From Sphingobium yanoikuyae (GTDB lineage: Bacteria > Pseudomonadota > Alphaproteobacteria > Sphingomonadales > Sphingomonadaceae), in NCBI RefSeq assembly GCF_013001025.1, contig NZ_CP053021.1, forward strand, positions 1,939,501 to 2,003,500: DNA of 64,000 bases, read 5' to 3'. Positions 57,278 to 64,000 of this stretch are shown here, in pieces. The notes below the pieces were generated by a model. It saw nothing but the letters and a program-made list of their open reading frames with translations, ran no database searches and was not told the origin of the DNA. The translations under genes were made by a program, and so were the position numbers. The number at the start of each line of letters is the position of its first letter. The stretch's first letter is position 1.

Positions 57278-58000
57278 TTACTCTCCGATGCGCTGCGCCG
57301 CCTCGCGCAGGGCCTCGACCAGCGGCGCCGTCGCCCCCTCGGGAATCCAGCCCGACATGGCGATGCCGGCATGGACCGGATCGCCCATCGACACCGACAC
57401 GATATGATGGTCGCGCTCATCCGCCACATGGACGCGCGCATAGCCCAACGCACGAACCTCACTCAGCTTGGCGAGCAGGCTGTCGATGCCGTCCGGGAAC
57501 ATCGGAATGTCGCGCCCGTCATAGAGTTCGCGCACATCCGCATCCTCCAGCTCCGCGAGCAGGGCGATGCCGATGCCGCTGGTCGTCGCTGGCAACAGGC
57601 CGATACGGCCCAGGCCGCGCGACGCTTCAATCCCCGGCGGGGCGTGGAAGAGATAGGAGACACTGTCATTCCACAGCACGCCCATCGCCACCGTATGGCC
57701 GTAGCGGCGCAGTTGCTCCAGTTCTGGCAGGGCGCGACGGATCAAGCCGGACGCGAACAGGCTCTGCGCCGCCAGCACATGCATGCCCGGCCCGGCGGTA
57801 TATTTGCGGTTCGCGGTCTGGCGCGCGATGCCCAGATAGGCCAGCGTCTTGAGCAGGCGGTTGATCTTGGTCGGATCGGAATCCAGCTGCCGCGCCAGTT
57901 CGCGACAGCCGATCGGCTCGGGCGATGAAGCGAGCGCCTGAAGCGTGGTGATCCCGTCGATCAGGCTCTGGTTGGGCTGGGCGTTGATTTTCGTGCGCAT
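57278..58000 (-). CDS. IclR-family transcriptional regulator
   Basis: An N-terminal winged helix (about residues 12-70, with SLIDGITTLQALASS and RELARQLDSDPTKINRLLKTLAYLG) is followed by an effector domain with GMHVLAAQSLFASG, LPATTSGIGIALLAEL and GYARVHVADERDHHIVSVSM. IclR proteins bind small acids or sugar-acid derivatives and usually control neighbouring catabolic genes. It is the last gene after the DapA-family and enolase-superfamily genes and lies directly next to the receptor promoter. Confidence 0.88.
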   Translation of the reverse strand: MRTKINAQPNQSLIDGITTLQALASSPEPIGCRELARQLDSDPTKINRLLKTLAYLGIARQTANRKYTAGPGMHVLAAQSLFASGLIRRALPELEQLRRYGHTVAMGVLWNDSVSYLFHAPPGIEASRGLGRIGLLPATTSGIGIALLAELEDADVRELYDGRDIPMFPDGIDSLLAKLSEVRALGYARVHVADERDHHIVSVSMGDPVHAGIAMSGWIPEGATAPLVEALREAAQRIGE

Positions 58001-58046
58001 GGCCGTTTCTAGCGTCCGACCATGGGGTTTAGCCAGCCCAGATATC

Positions 58047-59231
58047 TCATTGACGCCCCCGCGTTACATGGTTCCAGAAGGCCGCGTTCGGCGCCACCCC
58101 CAGCCCCGGCCCTTCGGGCAGGGCAAAGGCGCCGGCGGTGCAGGTCAGGCGCCCGTCGAGCAATTGCGCCGAACGCGGCAGGATCGAATGCTGATATTCA
58201 TGATAGGGTAGGTCGCGCACCGCCGCGGCGGCATGCAGGCTGGCCGCTGCAAAGATGCCAACGCCGATGGTCGCGTGCGGCATCACCCGGACATGATGCG
58301 CCTCCGCCAGCCGGGCGATGCGCATGAACTGGGTGATGCCGGTATGCCCCATTTCGGGCTGCACGATCGATACCGCGCGCGCTTCCAGTCTTGGCCGGGC
58401 ATCGAACACGCTGCGCCATTCCTCGCCCGCCGCGATCGGCGTCGCGACGCGGGCGGCGACATCGGCCAGCCCCGCCACATCCTCGGGCTTGACCGGCGCC
58501 TCGGCGAAATAAAGGTCATGCGGTTCCAGCCGGCGGATGAGCGCCACTGCCTCGGCCGCCGAATACATCCAGTGAAGATCCACCATCAGCTTGACGTCCG
58601 GGCCGATCGCCGCGCGCAAGGCCCGCGCCTCCGCCTCGATCCCGTCGAAGCTGACCACGCCGGCGAACTTGATCGCGTCGAACCCCTGGTCGACGAAGCG
58701 CTTCGCCAGCGCGCAGCGCGCCTCCAATGTCGGTTCGGGCAGGCCGGAGACATAGGCCGGAATGGTCTCGCGCCGCTGCCCGCCCAGCACGCGGCAGAGC
58801 GGCAGGCCGACGGCGCGGGCATGGATATCCCACAGCGCGATGTCGACCGCCGCCATCGCATCCAGCCAGAAACCGCCCTGATAGCCGCGCACCCGCATCA
58901 GGTCGTAAAGATCTTCCCAGATCACCTCGACATCATGGGCCGAACGGCCGATCAGGATCGGCGCGATGACATCGTCGACCAGTTCGTGGATCGCGCCCGG
59001 CGCGACCAGGCCATAGGTTTCGCCCCAACCGACCAGCCCAGACCGACTGGTGACGCGCACCACCACCGATCGGTCGACCGTCGGATAGATGGTGCCATTG
59101 CGGCGCCGGACGATATAGCCGGCCGCGTTCACTTCCTCGCCCGGCCCCAGCGCGCCCAGATAGGGCACGTCGCGGGGAATGGTGACGGTGAAGACGTCCA
59201 GCCGCTCGATCACATCGTCCATCGCGCCCAT
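58047..59231 (-). CDS. Enolase-superfamily sugar-acid dehydratase (galactonate dehydratase-like)
   Basis: A mandelate-racemase-type enzyme. Metal ligands are Asp218 (VDLH), Glu244 (YFAEAP) and Glu270/271 (AGEEW). His220, two residues after the first Asp, and His319 (VMPHATIGVG) match the acid/base pair seen in D-galactonate dehydratases and related acid-sugar dehydratases. Lys188 (IKFAG) lies on the second strand. It would yield a 2-keto-3-deoxy acid, feeding DgoK. 3,6-anhydrogalactonate cycloisomerases share this fold and are an alternative. It starts 5 nt after the DapA-family gene. Confidence 0.82.
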   Translation of the reverse strand: MGAMDDVIERLDVFTVTIPRDVPYLGALGPGEEVNAAGYIVRRRNGTIYPTVDRSVVVRVTSRSGLVGWGETYGLVAPGAIHELVDDVIAPILIGRSAHDVEVIWEDLYDLMRVRGYQGGFWLDAMAAVDIALWDIHARAVGLPLCRVLGGQRRETIPAYVSGLPEPTLEARCALAKRFVDQGFDAIKFAGVVSFDGIEAEARALRAAIGPDVKLMVDLHWMYSAAEAVALIRRLEPHDLYFAEAPVKPEDVAGLADVAARVATPIAAGEEWRSVFDARPRLEARAVSIVQPEMGHTGITQFMRIARLAEAHHVRVMPHATIGVGIFAAASLHAAAAVRDLPYHEYQHSILPRSAQLLDGRLTCTAGAFALPEGPGLGVAPNAAFWNHVTRGRQ

Positions 59232-59236
59232 ATCCT

Positions 59237-60142
59237 TCAGCCCTGCACCACGCCGATTCCGGTCCAATCGTCGATCCGCGCGAGGATGCGGTCAAGCTCG
59301 CGCTGGTCGCCCTCGTCCAGTTCCGGGCCGGGCGCGCGGGTGAAGGCGTCGGCGATCAGGCCGCGCCGGCGCAAGACTTCCTTGGTCAGGCGCCAGCGGA
59401 AAACCGCCTGCATCATCAACAGCGGCAGCATCCGTTCATAATGGGTGCGCACCGCGTCGCCGTCGCCGGCCAGATGGGCGGCCATCAGCGCGACATGCGC
59501 CTCGGGCAGTTCGGCCGCCGGCATGGTGCCGATCGCGCCGCGCGCCAGTTCGTCGGTGATGTAGCGGCCACCGGCCCCGCCGAACACGCCCAGCAGATGA
59601 TCGGGCGCGGCGGCGCGGATCGCACTGATCCGCTGGCCGCAGGGCATATTCTCTTCCTTGACCCAGTGGATGGCGGGGACGGCACCGACGACGGCGATGA
59701 CATCCTCGGCGCTCAGGCCCGCCCCCATCGGTCGGGGCGCATTTTGCAGCATCAACGGCAGGCCAGCCTCGCCAAGTTTGCGATAATGGGCGGCCAGCGC
59801 GTCATTGTCGCCGGCCAGCGCGCCCGGCGTCATCACCATCGCGCCGGCGGCACCCGCTTCCTTGCCCGCACGGATCAGCGCCAGGCTTTCTTCGACGTCC
59901 GGGCTGGACCCGCCGATGATGAAGCCGATGCGGCCATCGATACGCGTGGCGATCCGGGTAATGAGGCCGATCCGCTCATCGAGCGAGAGCATGTCATATT
60001 CGCTGGCGAGGCCCGGAAAGACTGCGCCATCGACACCGCAATCGACGACGAAATCGACAATCGCATCCATGCCGCTATCGTCGATAGCGCCCGACGCATC
60101 GAACGGCGTGGGCAGAACCGGATATACGCCACTGACCTTCAT
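59237..60142 (-). CDS. DapA/N-acetylneuraminate-lyase family aldolase or dehydratase
   Basis: A class I Schiff-base TIM barrel of 301 residues. The lysine is Lys162 (HWVKEEN), and the GLASEYDMLSLDER segment matches the carboxylate-binding loop. The YNxP motif of DapA reads QNAP here, so the catalytic Tyr133 equivalent is Gln133. This argues against dihydrodipicolinate synthase. It points to a family branch acting on 2-keto-3-deoxy sugar acids, as an aldolase or dehydratase. It is the first gene of its minus-strand operon. Confidence 0.82.
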   Translation of the reverse strand: MKVSGVYPVLPTPFDASGAIDDSGMDAIVDFVVDCGVDGAVFPGLASEYDMLSLDERIGLITRIATRIDGRIGFIIGGSSPDVEESLALIRAGKEAGAAGAMVMTPGALAGDNDALAAHYRKLGEAGLPLMLQNAPRPMGAGLSAEDVIAVVGAVPAIHWVKEENMPCGQRISAIRAAAPDHLLGVFGGAGGRYITDELARGAIGTMPAAELPEAHVALMAAHLAGDGDAVRTHYERMLPLLMMQAVFRWRLTKEVLRRRGLIADAFTRAPGPELDEGDQRELDRILARIDDWTGIGVVQG

Positions 60143-60170
60143 GGAACCCCTTCCTCTCCTATTTCCGCTT

Positions 60171-60260
60171 CAATTATCGCTCATTTAGCAACACGTCAAT
60201 CTGACATTGTTAAAATTATGCCATTGCGAGCGCATCACCAGATGATATGTTGCTTTTATA
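60171..60260. promoter_or_regulatory. Divergent control region of the DapA-family operon and the SDR gene
   Basis: TTAGCAACACGTCAATC (60185-60201) matches the receptor-promoter site in 14 of 17 positions. On the minus strand it includes TTGACG, 17 nt from TAATTG (60171-60176), a possible promoter. TGTTGCTTTTATA (60248-60260) is identical to the second receptor-promoter site and lies 19 nt before the SDR start codon. Both the SDR and DapA-family genes are therefore probably co-regulated with the receptor operon. Confidence 0.55.
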
Positions 60261-60278
60261 AATACGAATGGAGAAGAT

Positions 60279-61013
60279 ATGCCCCGCCTGTCCGGTAAGA
60301 TCGCCCTCGTCACCGGTGCCGCCGGCGGCATCGGCGCGGCCATTTGCGTCCGCTTCAAGGCGGAGGGCGCCCATGTCGTCGCGATGGACCGGATCGCCCC
60401 TGATGCGGGGGACGAGGCGTGGGTCTGCGACTTGGCCGACGACGCCGGCATTGCGCAGGGCGCGGCCGACCTGCTGGCACGGCTTGGGCCGCCGGACATC
60501 ATCGTCCATGCCGGCGCCGCGACCGAACAGGCGGACATCTTCGCCTCCTCACCGCAAGCCTTCAATGCGATCTATGACGTGAATGTCGGTGGCGCGGTCC
60601 GCCTGGTCCAGGCCTTCGCCCCCGCCATGCAGGACGCGGGCCGGGGCAATTTCGTCTTCATTTCCTCGATCAATGCCCGCATGGGCGCGCCCAGCCTGGC
60701 CGCCTATGCCGCGTCGAAGGGCGGCCTGGAAACCTTCATGAAGGGCTTTGCGCTGGACGTCGCGGCCGACGGCCTGCGCGCCAATTGCGTCGCCCCGGCC
60801 TCGATCGACACGGCAATGCTGCGCGCCTCCTTCGACCAACAGCCCGATCCGGCGGCCGCGCTGGCCGCCAACATCCTGCGCCATCCGCTCGGCCGGCTCG
60901 GCACCGTCGAGGATGTTGCCAATCTGGTGCTGTTCCTCGCGTCGGATGAAGCCGCCTGGATCACCGGCGGCGTGTTCCCGGTGGATGGCGGCGCGGGCAT
61001 CACTCGGCGATAG
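60279..61013 (+). CDS. SDR-family oxidoreductase, probable sugar dehydrogenase
   Basis: A 244-residue short-chain dehydrogenase with the NAD(P) motif TGAAGGIGAAI, the D-rich strand VVAMDR (Asp suggests NAD preference), the active-site Ser region FVFISSINAR, and the catalytic YAASK (Tyr-xxx-Lys). The C-terminus AAWITGGVFPVDGGAG is typical. GGAGAAG precedes ATG 60279. It diverges from the DapA-family operon. Oxidation of an aldose to its lactone, the entry step to the neighbouring dehydratase, is a reasonable inference. Confidence 0.87.
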   Translation: MPRLSGKIALVTGAAGGIGAAICVRFKAEGAHVVAMDRIAPDAGDEAWVCDLADDAGIAQGAADLLARLGPPDIIVHAGAATEQADIFASSPQAFNAIYDVNVGGAVRLVQAFAPAMQDAGRGNFVFISSINARMGAPSLAAYAASKGGLETFMKGFALDVAADGLRANCVAPASIDTAMLRASFDQQPDPAAALAANILRHPLGRLGTVEDVANLVLFLASDEAAWITGGVFPVDGGAGITRR

Positions 61014-61018
61014 GCTGA

Positions 61019-61065
61019 GGGACAGGGAACAGGCTGGCGATCACGCACCAGCCTCTCCCCTGTCC
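61019..61065. terminator. Terminator between convergent SDR and mqo genes
   Basis: GGACAGGG (61020-61027) pairs with CCCTGTCC (61058-61065), and AGGCTGG (61031-61037) with CCAGCCT (61048-61054). This gives a long imperfect stem that can act in both directions. Confidence 0.7.
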
Positions 61066-61070
61066 GGTCG

Positions 61071-62795
61071 TTACAGCGCCTGCTGTTCCGAATTGAGGTT
61101 GCGCTTCGCCGGCAGTTTGGCGCCGGCATCGGGCGTCGCACCATTGAGGCTCGCCGGCACCTCGACATAAGGCAGGCCTAGCGTCTGGCTGGTCATGCGA
61201 CGGATGCGGTTGGTGAGGTCCGGGCTGGCGTTGAGCTTCTGTCCATAGGAGGGCACCATCGCCGCCACCTTGGGCTTCCAGCTGGTCGCCATCTGTTGCG
61301 GGAAGGCGCGGCGCATGACTTCCAGCATGATCGCCGGCGAGGTGGAAGCGCCGGGCGAGGCGCCCAGCAGCGCGGCGATGCTGGCATCCTTGTCGGTGAC
61401 GATTTCGGTCCCGAACTGCAGCACCGTGCCCTTCTTGGGATCATATTTGATCACCTGCACGCGCTGGCCCGCGGTGATCAGCTTCCAGTCGCCGCGCTTG
61501 GCATTGGGATAATATTTGACCAGTTCGGCCTGGCGCTGGGCATCGGTCAGCGTCGCCTGCTGCGCCAGATAGCGGACCAGATCGAGATTTTCCGCACCAA
61601 CCTTCATCATGCCGCCGACATTATTCTTGTAGATGGAGGCGAACAAATCGAGCGACGAGCCATTTTTCAGGAACTTCGTGCTCTGCAGCGCGAAGGGACC
61701 GAACAGGGTCACCGACTTGCCGTCGAGCTTGCGCGCATCGAGATGCGGCACCGACATGGGCGGCGATCCGGCCTCTGCCTTGCCATAGACCTTCACATTG
61801 TGACGGCTGGTCGCGGCCGGCCCCTCGAACGCCAGGAACTGGCCGCCGACCGGGAAGCCGGCATAATTTTTCGATTCCGGAATGCCCGACATCTGCAGCA
61901 GCTTGAGCGAGGCCCCGCCCGCGCCGATGAAGACGAACTTCGCCTTCACCACGGCATCGCTGTTTTTCTTGAGGTCATGGACGGTGACGTTCCACGTCTT
62001 GTCCGCATTCTGATGCAGGCCGCGCACCTCATGGCCAAGCTGCAGGTTGAAATTGGGATTGCGGGTCAGCGCGTTGGTCAGCTGGGTCGTGATGACACCG
62101 AAATTGACATCGGTGCCGAGCGGCATGAACGTCGCCGCCACCTTCTGCTTCGGGTCGCGCCCCTCCATCACCAGCGGCGCCCAGCGGCGAATCTGCGCCG
62201 GATCCTGCGAATATTGCATGCCGTAGAAGAGCGGGTTCTTGACCAGCGCATCGCGGCGCTTGTGCAGATAGGCGATATTGTCGTCGCCCCAGACGAAGCT
62301 CATATGCGGCGTCGCGTTGATGAAATCGGTCGGCTTGGGCAGACGGCCCTGCTTGACCTCATGCGACCAGAACTGGCGCGAAATCTCGAACTGCTCGGCG
62401 ATGTCGACGGCCTTGTCGGTCGCGATCGATCCGTCATCCTTTTCCGGCGTGTAGTTCAACTCGGCAAAGCCCGAATGGCCGGTGCCGGCATTGTTCCAGC
62501 CATTGGAGCTTTCCTGCGCGACCTTGTCCATCCGCTCGTAGATGTCGATCCGCCAGTCCGGCTCCATTTCCTGGAGATAGGTGGCCAGCGTCACGCCCAT
62601 GATGCCGCCACCGATCACCAGCACGTCGACCGCCTGGTCATTGGCGGCCGCCTTGCCGGCGGGCGAGGCCATCGGACGGAACAGGAAGGCGGTGGCGGCA
62701 ATCGCCAGCACCAGGAGGAGAATGGCGAGGGTAAGGAGGATCTTCTTGAACAGGGGCCGGCGACGCGGTGCCGCCGGACTGGAGGAGGATGTCAT
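61071..62795 (-). CDS. mqo: Malate:quinone oxidoreductase with N-terminal membrane anchor
   Basis: Mqo oxidises malate to oxaloacetate and reduces quinone. The FAD motif is [14 protein letters not shown]. Mqo signatures are [24 protein letters not shown] and [21 protein letters not shown] basic segment (RRRPLFKK) and one transmembrane helix (about residues 18-38) precede the catalytic domain. Most Mqo proteins are peripheral without such a helix. Whether the enzyme faces the cytoplasm or the periplasm cannot be told. ATG 62795 is preferred. An ATG five codons upstream also fits. Confidence 0.93.
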   Translation of the reverse strand: MTSSSSPAAPRRRPLFKKILLTLAILLLVLAIAATAFLFRPMASPAGKAAANDQAVDVLVIGGGIMGVTLATYLQEMEPDWRIDIYERMDKVAQESSNGWNNAGTGHSGFAELNYTPEKDDGSIATDKAVDIAEQFEISRQFWSHEVKQGRLPKPTDFINATPHMSFVWGDDNIAYLHKRRDALVKNPLFYGMQYSQDPAQIRRWAPLVMEGRDPKQKVAATFMPLGTDVNFGVITTQLTNALTRNPNFNLQLGHEVRGLHQNADKTWNVTVHDLKKNSDAVVKAKFVFIGAGGASLKLLQMSGIPESKNYAGFPVGGQFLAFEGPAATSRHNVKVYGKAEAGSPPMSVPHLDARKLDGKSVTLFGPFALQSTKFLKNGSSLDLFASIYKNNVGGMMKVGAENLDLVRYLAQQATLTDAQRQAELVKYYPNAKRGDWKLITAGQRVQVIKYDPKKGTVLQFGTEIVTDKDASIAALLGASPGASTSPAIMLEVMRRAFPQQMATSWKPKVAAMVPSYGQKLNASPDLTNRIRRMTSQTLGLPYVEVPASLNGATPDAGAKLPAKRNLNSEQQAL

Positions 62796-62892
62796 GATCG
62801 TGGGTTCCAAATCTGCGTGGAAAGGGGCCGGGCGGCCGGATGCGCGTTCGCCAATCTTGTCCGTCAGGTCATGCGCACCACCCCATCCACCT

Positions 62893-64000
62893 TCAGAAAC
62901 GGAAGCTCAGCCAGCCGGCCAGATAATCGCTGTTGCCATAGCCAGCACGGCTAAGCACCGGTCCTGCATCCAGATGCTCGTAGCGCCCGACAAAGGACAG
63001 GCGCGGCGTGATCGACCATGTGATCTGCGCACGGATGGATTCGCCGATCTTGTGACCGGGAACCGATTGGGTGCCGGCGAAGATCGACTTGTTGGCGCGA
63101 TAGACCGCATCATTTTCATCGGCGCGCCAGGCAAACTGATATTCCATCGTCGCCTTCACGCCCTTGAGCGGTGATATGGTCAGGCTGGGCGCCAGCGTCT
63201 TGAGGTTGGTCGGCGTCATGCACAGCTGGTAGCTGTAATAGATATTGTTGCCGAAGGGGGCGTAGGCGGCCTTCAGCGTACCGCCCTCGAACGTGCCGCC
63301 GCCGCTGGCATAATCGGCGTGGAAGCCGATGCGCGGCGCCATCGGCAGATCGCCGGGCAGCTTGTAGCTCTGGTTGAAGAAGAGCTGCCAGGCGCTGATG
63401 TCGCGACCGTCGAAATCGCCGAACTGGTGGTTGACGGTCCAGTCGAGATTGACCGGGCCGACCTCCCCCCACAGGCGCGCGCCGGCATAGAAGCGCTCGA
63501 CCCGGCCGGTCACGCCGCCCCAGAGCGCTTCGCTGGTGCGCAACCGCCAGAAGAAGGGATCGAGATAGAGCTCCGACCCGCCCAGCGCCTTTTCGGGCAA
63601 ACGGATGCCGGCGGTAAAACCGGAAAAGCGCCGCCCCTGCTCGACCTTGTCATCATCGATGCCACCATTGCCCAGCGCGGTCGGCTTGAAATCGAAGGCA
63701 TCGATGCGCAGCGATCCCGTCCGTGCCCAGGCCCGCACGCCGTTCAGCGCATAGCGGATCGTGTTGTTGTCGCGCTGCGACGTCAGCAGATTGGGGCCGT
63801 CGGTAAATTCCTGCCGCCCATAGCGCAGGCCAAGGTCCATGCCCGCAACCCGGCCCTTCAGTTCGGCGAAGGACTGGAGCAGCACCAGATCATTGCGCAG
63901 CGATCCCGACGGCGTGCCGATATTGTCACCGGACATGCCGCCATGGGCGATCTCGCCATAGAAGCGCAGATGTGGTCCGACATGCAGGTCGGCGCCACCG
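62893..64000 (-). CDS. Alginate-export-family outer-membrane porin (5' end beyond the window)
   Basis: The frame stays open to the right edge, where it reads [17 protein letters not shown], a typical segment of the Alginate_exp (AlgE-like) beta-barrel family. At least 369 residues are present, with alternating barrel strands such as [19 protein letters not shown] and a C-terminal strand [10 protein letters not shown] ending in Phe. The real start lies outside the window. Family members form porins for anionic polysaccharides or small organic compounds. The substrate is unknown here. Confidence 0.85.
   Translation of the reverse strand, partial: GGADLHVGPHLRFYGEIAHGGMSGDNIGTPSGSLRNDLVLLQSFAELKGRVAGMDLGLRYGRQEFTDGPNLLTSQRDNNTIRYALNGVRAWARTGSLRIDAFDFKPTALGNGGIDDDKVEQGRRFSGFTAGIRLPEKALGGSELYLDPFFWRLRTSEALWGGVTGRVERFYAGARLWGEVGPVNLDWTVNHQFGDFDGRDISAWQLFFNQSYKLPGDLPMAPRIGFHADYASGGGTFEGGTLKAAYAPFGNNIYYSYQLCMTPTNLKTLAPSLTISPLKGVKATMEYQFAWRADENDAVYRANKSIFAGTQSVPGHKIGESIRAQITWSITPRLSFVGRYEHLDAGPVLSRAGYGNSDYLAGWLSFRF

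Noticed and set aside
1..64000. CRISPR array, rRNA operon or replication origin
   Set aside because: No regularly spaced repeats, rRNA signatures or clustered DnaA boxes with origin genes were noticed.

Overview
The window reads as chromosomal DNA of a high-GC alphaproteobacterium of the sphingomonad group, most likely Sphingobium/Sphingomonas-like. The evidence is a DivL-type cell-cycle pseudokinase, AddAB instead of RecBCD, the AmgK-MurU cell-wall recycling pair, a membrane-anchored malate:quinone oxidoreductase, large TonB-dependent receptors, and dense operons with ATGA/GTGA overlaps. This assignment is inferred from gene content only.

Positions 1-4440 are accessory DNA of lower GC. They hold a tyrosine recombinase gene, overlapped by a second large gene that is broken by a one-base frameshift and runs off the left edge. 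Next come an AT-rich stretch with repeated GTCCGAT motifs, a deletion-scarred IS5-family remnant, and two strong hairpins. This block abuts the 3' side of a tRNA-Ser(UGA) gene whose last ~20 nt no longer fit a tRNA, which looks like an island junction. Positions 4645-14618 are a tightly coupled housekeeping run on the plus strand: MltB-like transglycosylase, RlpA, D,D-carboxypeptidase, Tmk, HolB, MetG, TatD-family DNase, a metallo-hydrolase, a membrane-anchored retropepsin-like protease and a KgtP-like MFS symporter. A nested insertion follows at 14703-17177: an 821-bp IS5-family element sits inside the transposase gene of an ISNCY-like element.

Positions 17393-25650 carry a glycine-zipper protein, secA, a GT39-like membrane glycosyltransferase, argJ, an inositol-monophosphatase-family enzyme, a glutathione S-transferase and trxA. 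From 38157 down to 25710 the minus strand holds ahcY, then a chain of overlapping genes: divL, tsaE, amgK, murU, addB, addA. The ahcY leader can form two mutually exclusive hairpins. Positions 38277-49739 hold a secreted protein of unknown function, YqgE, a peroxiredoxin, AMP nucleosidase, a diguanylate cyclase, an M2 peptidase, an alpha/beta hydrolase, a YjdF/DUF2238 protein, asd and an S9 dipeptidyl peptidase.

Positions 49862-61013 look like a carbohydrate-utilisation locus. A TonB receptor leads an operon of KDGal kinase, hexuronate-type MFS carrier, BNR-4 propeller protein and a frameshifted esterase. A second operon encodes a DapA-family lyase, an enolase-superfamily acid-sugar dehydratase and an IclR regulator, with a divergent SDR. 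The two control regions share a near-identical 17-mer and an identical 13-mer, so they are probably one regulon. No KDPGal aldolase of the usual type is present, so the exact sugar is open. The right end holds mqo and a truncated alginate-export-family porin gene.
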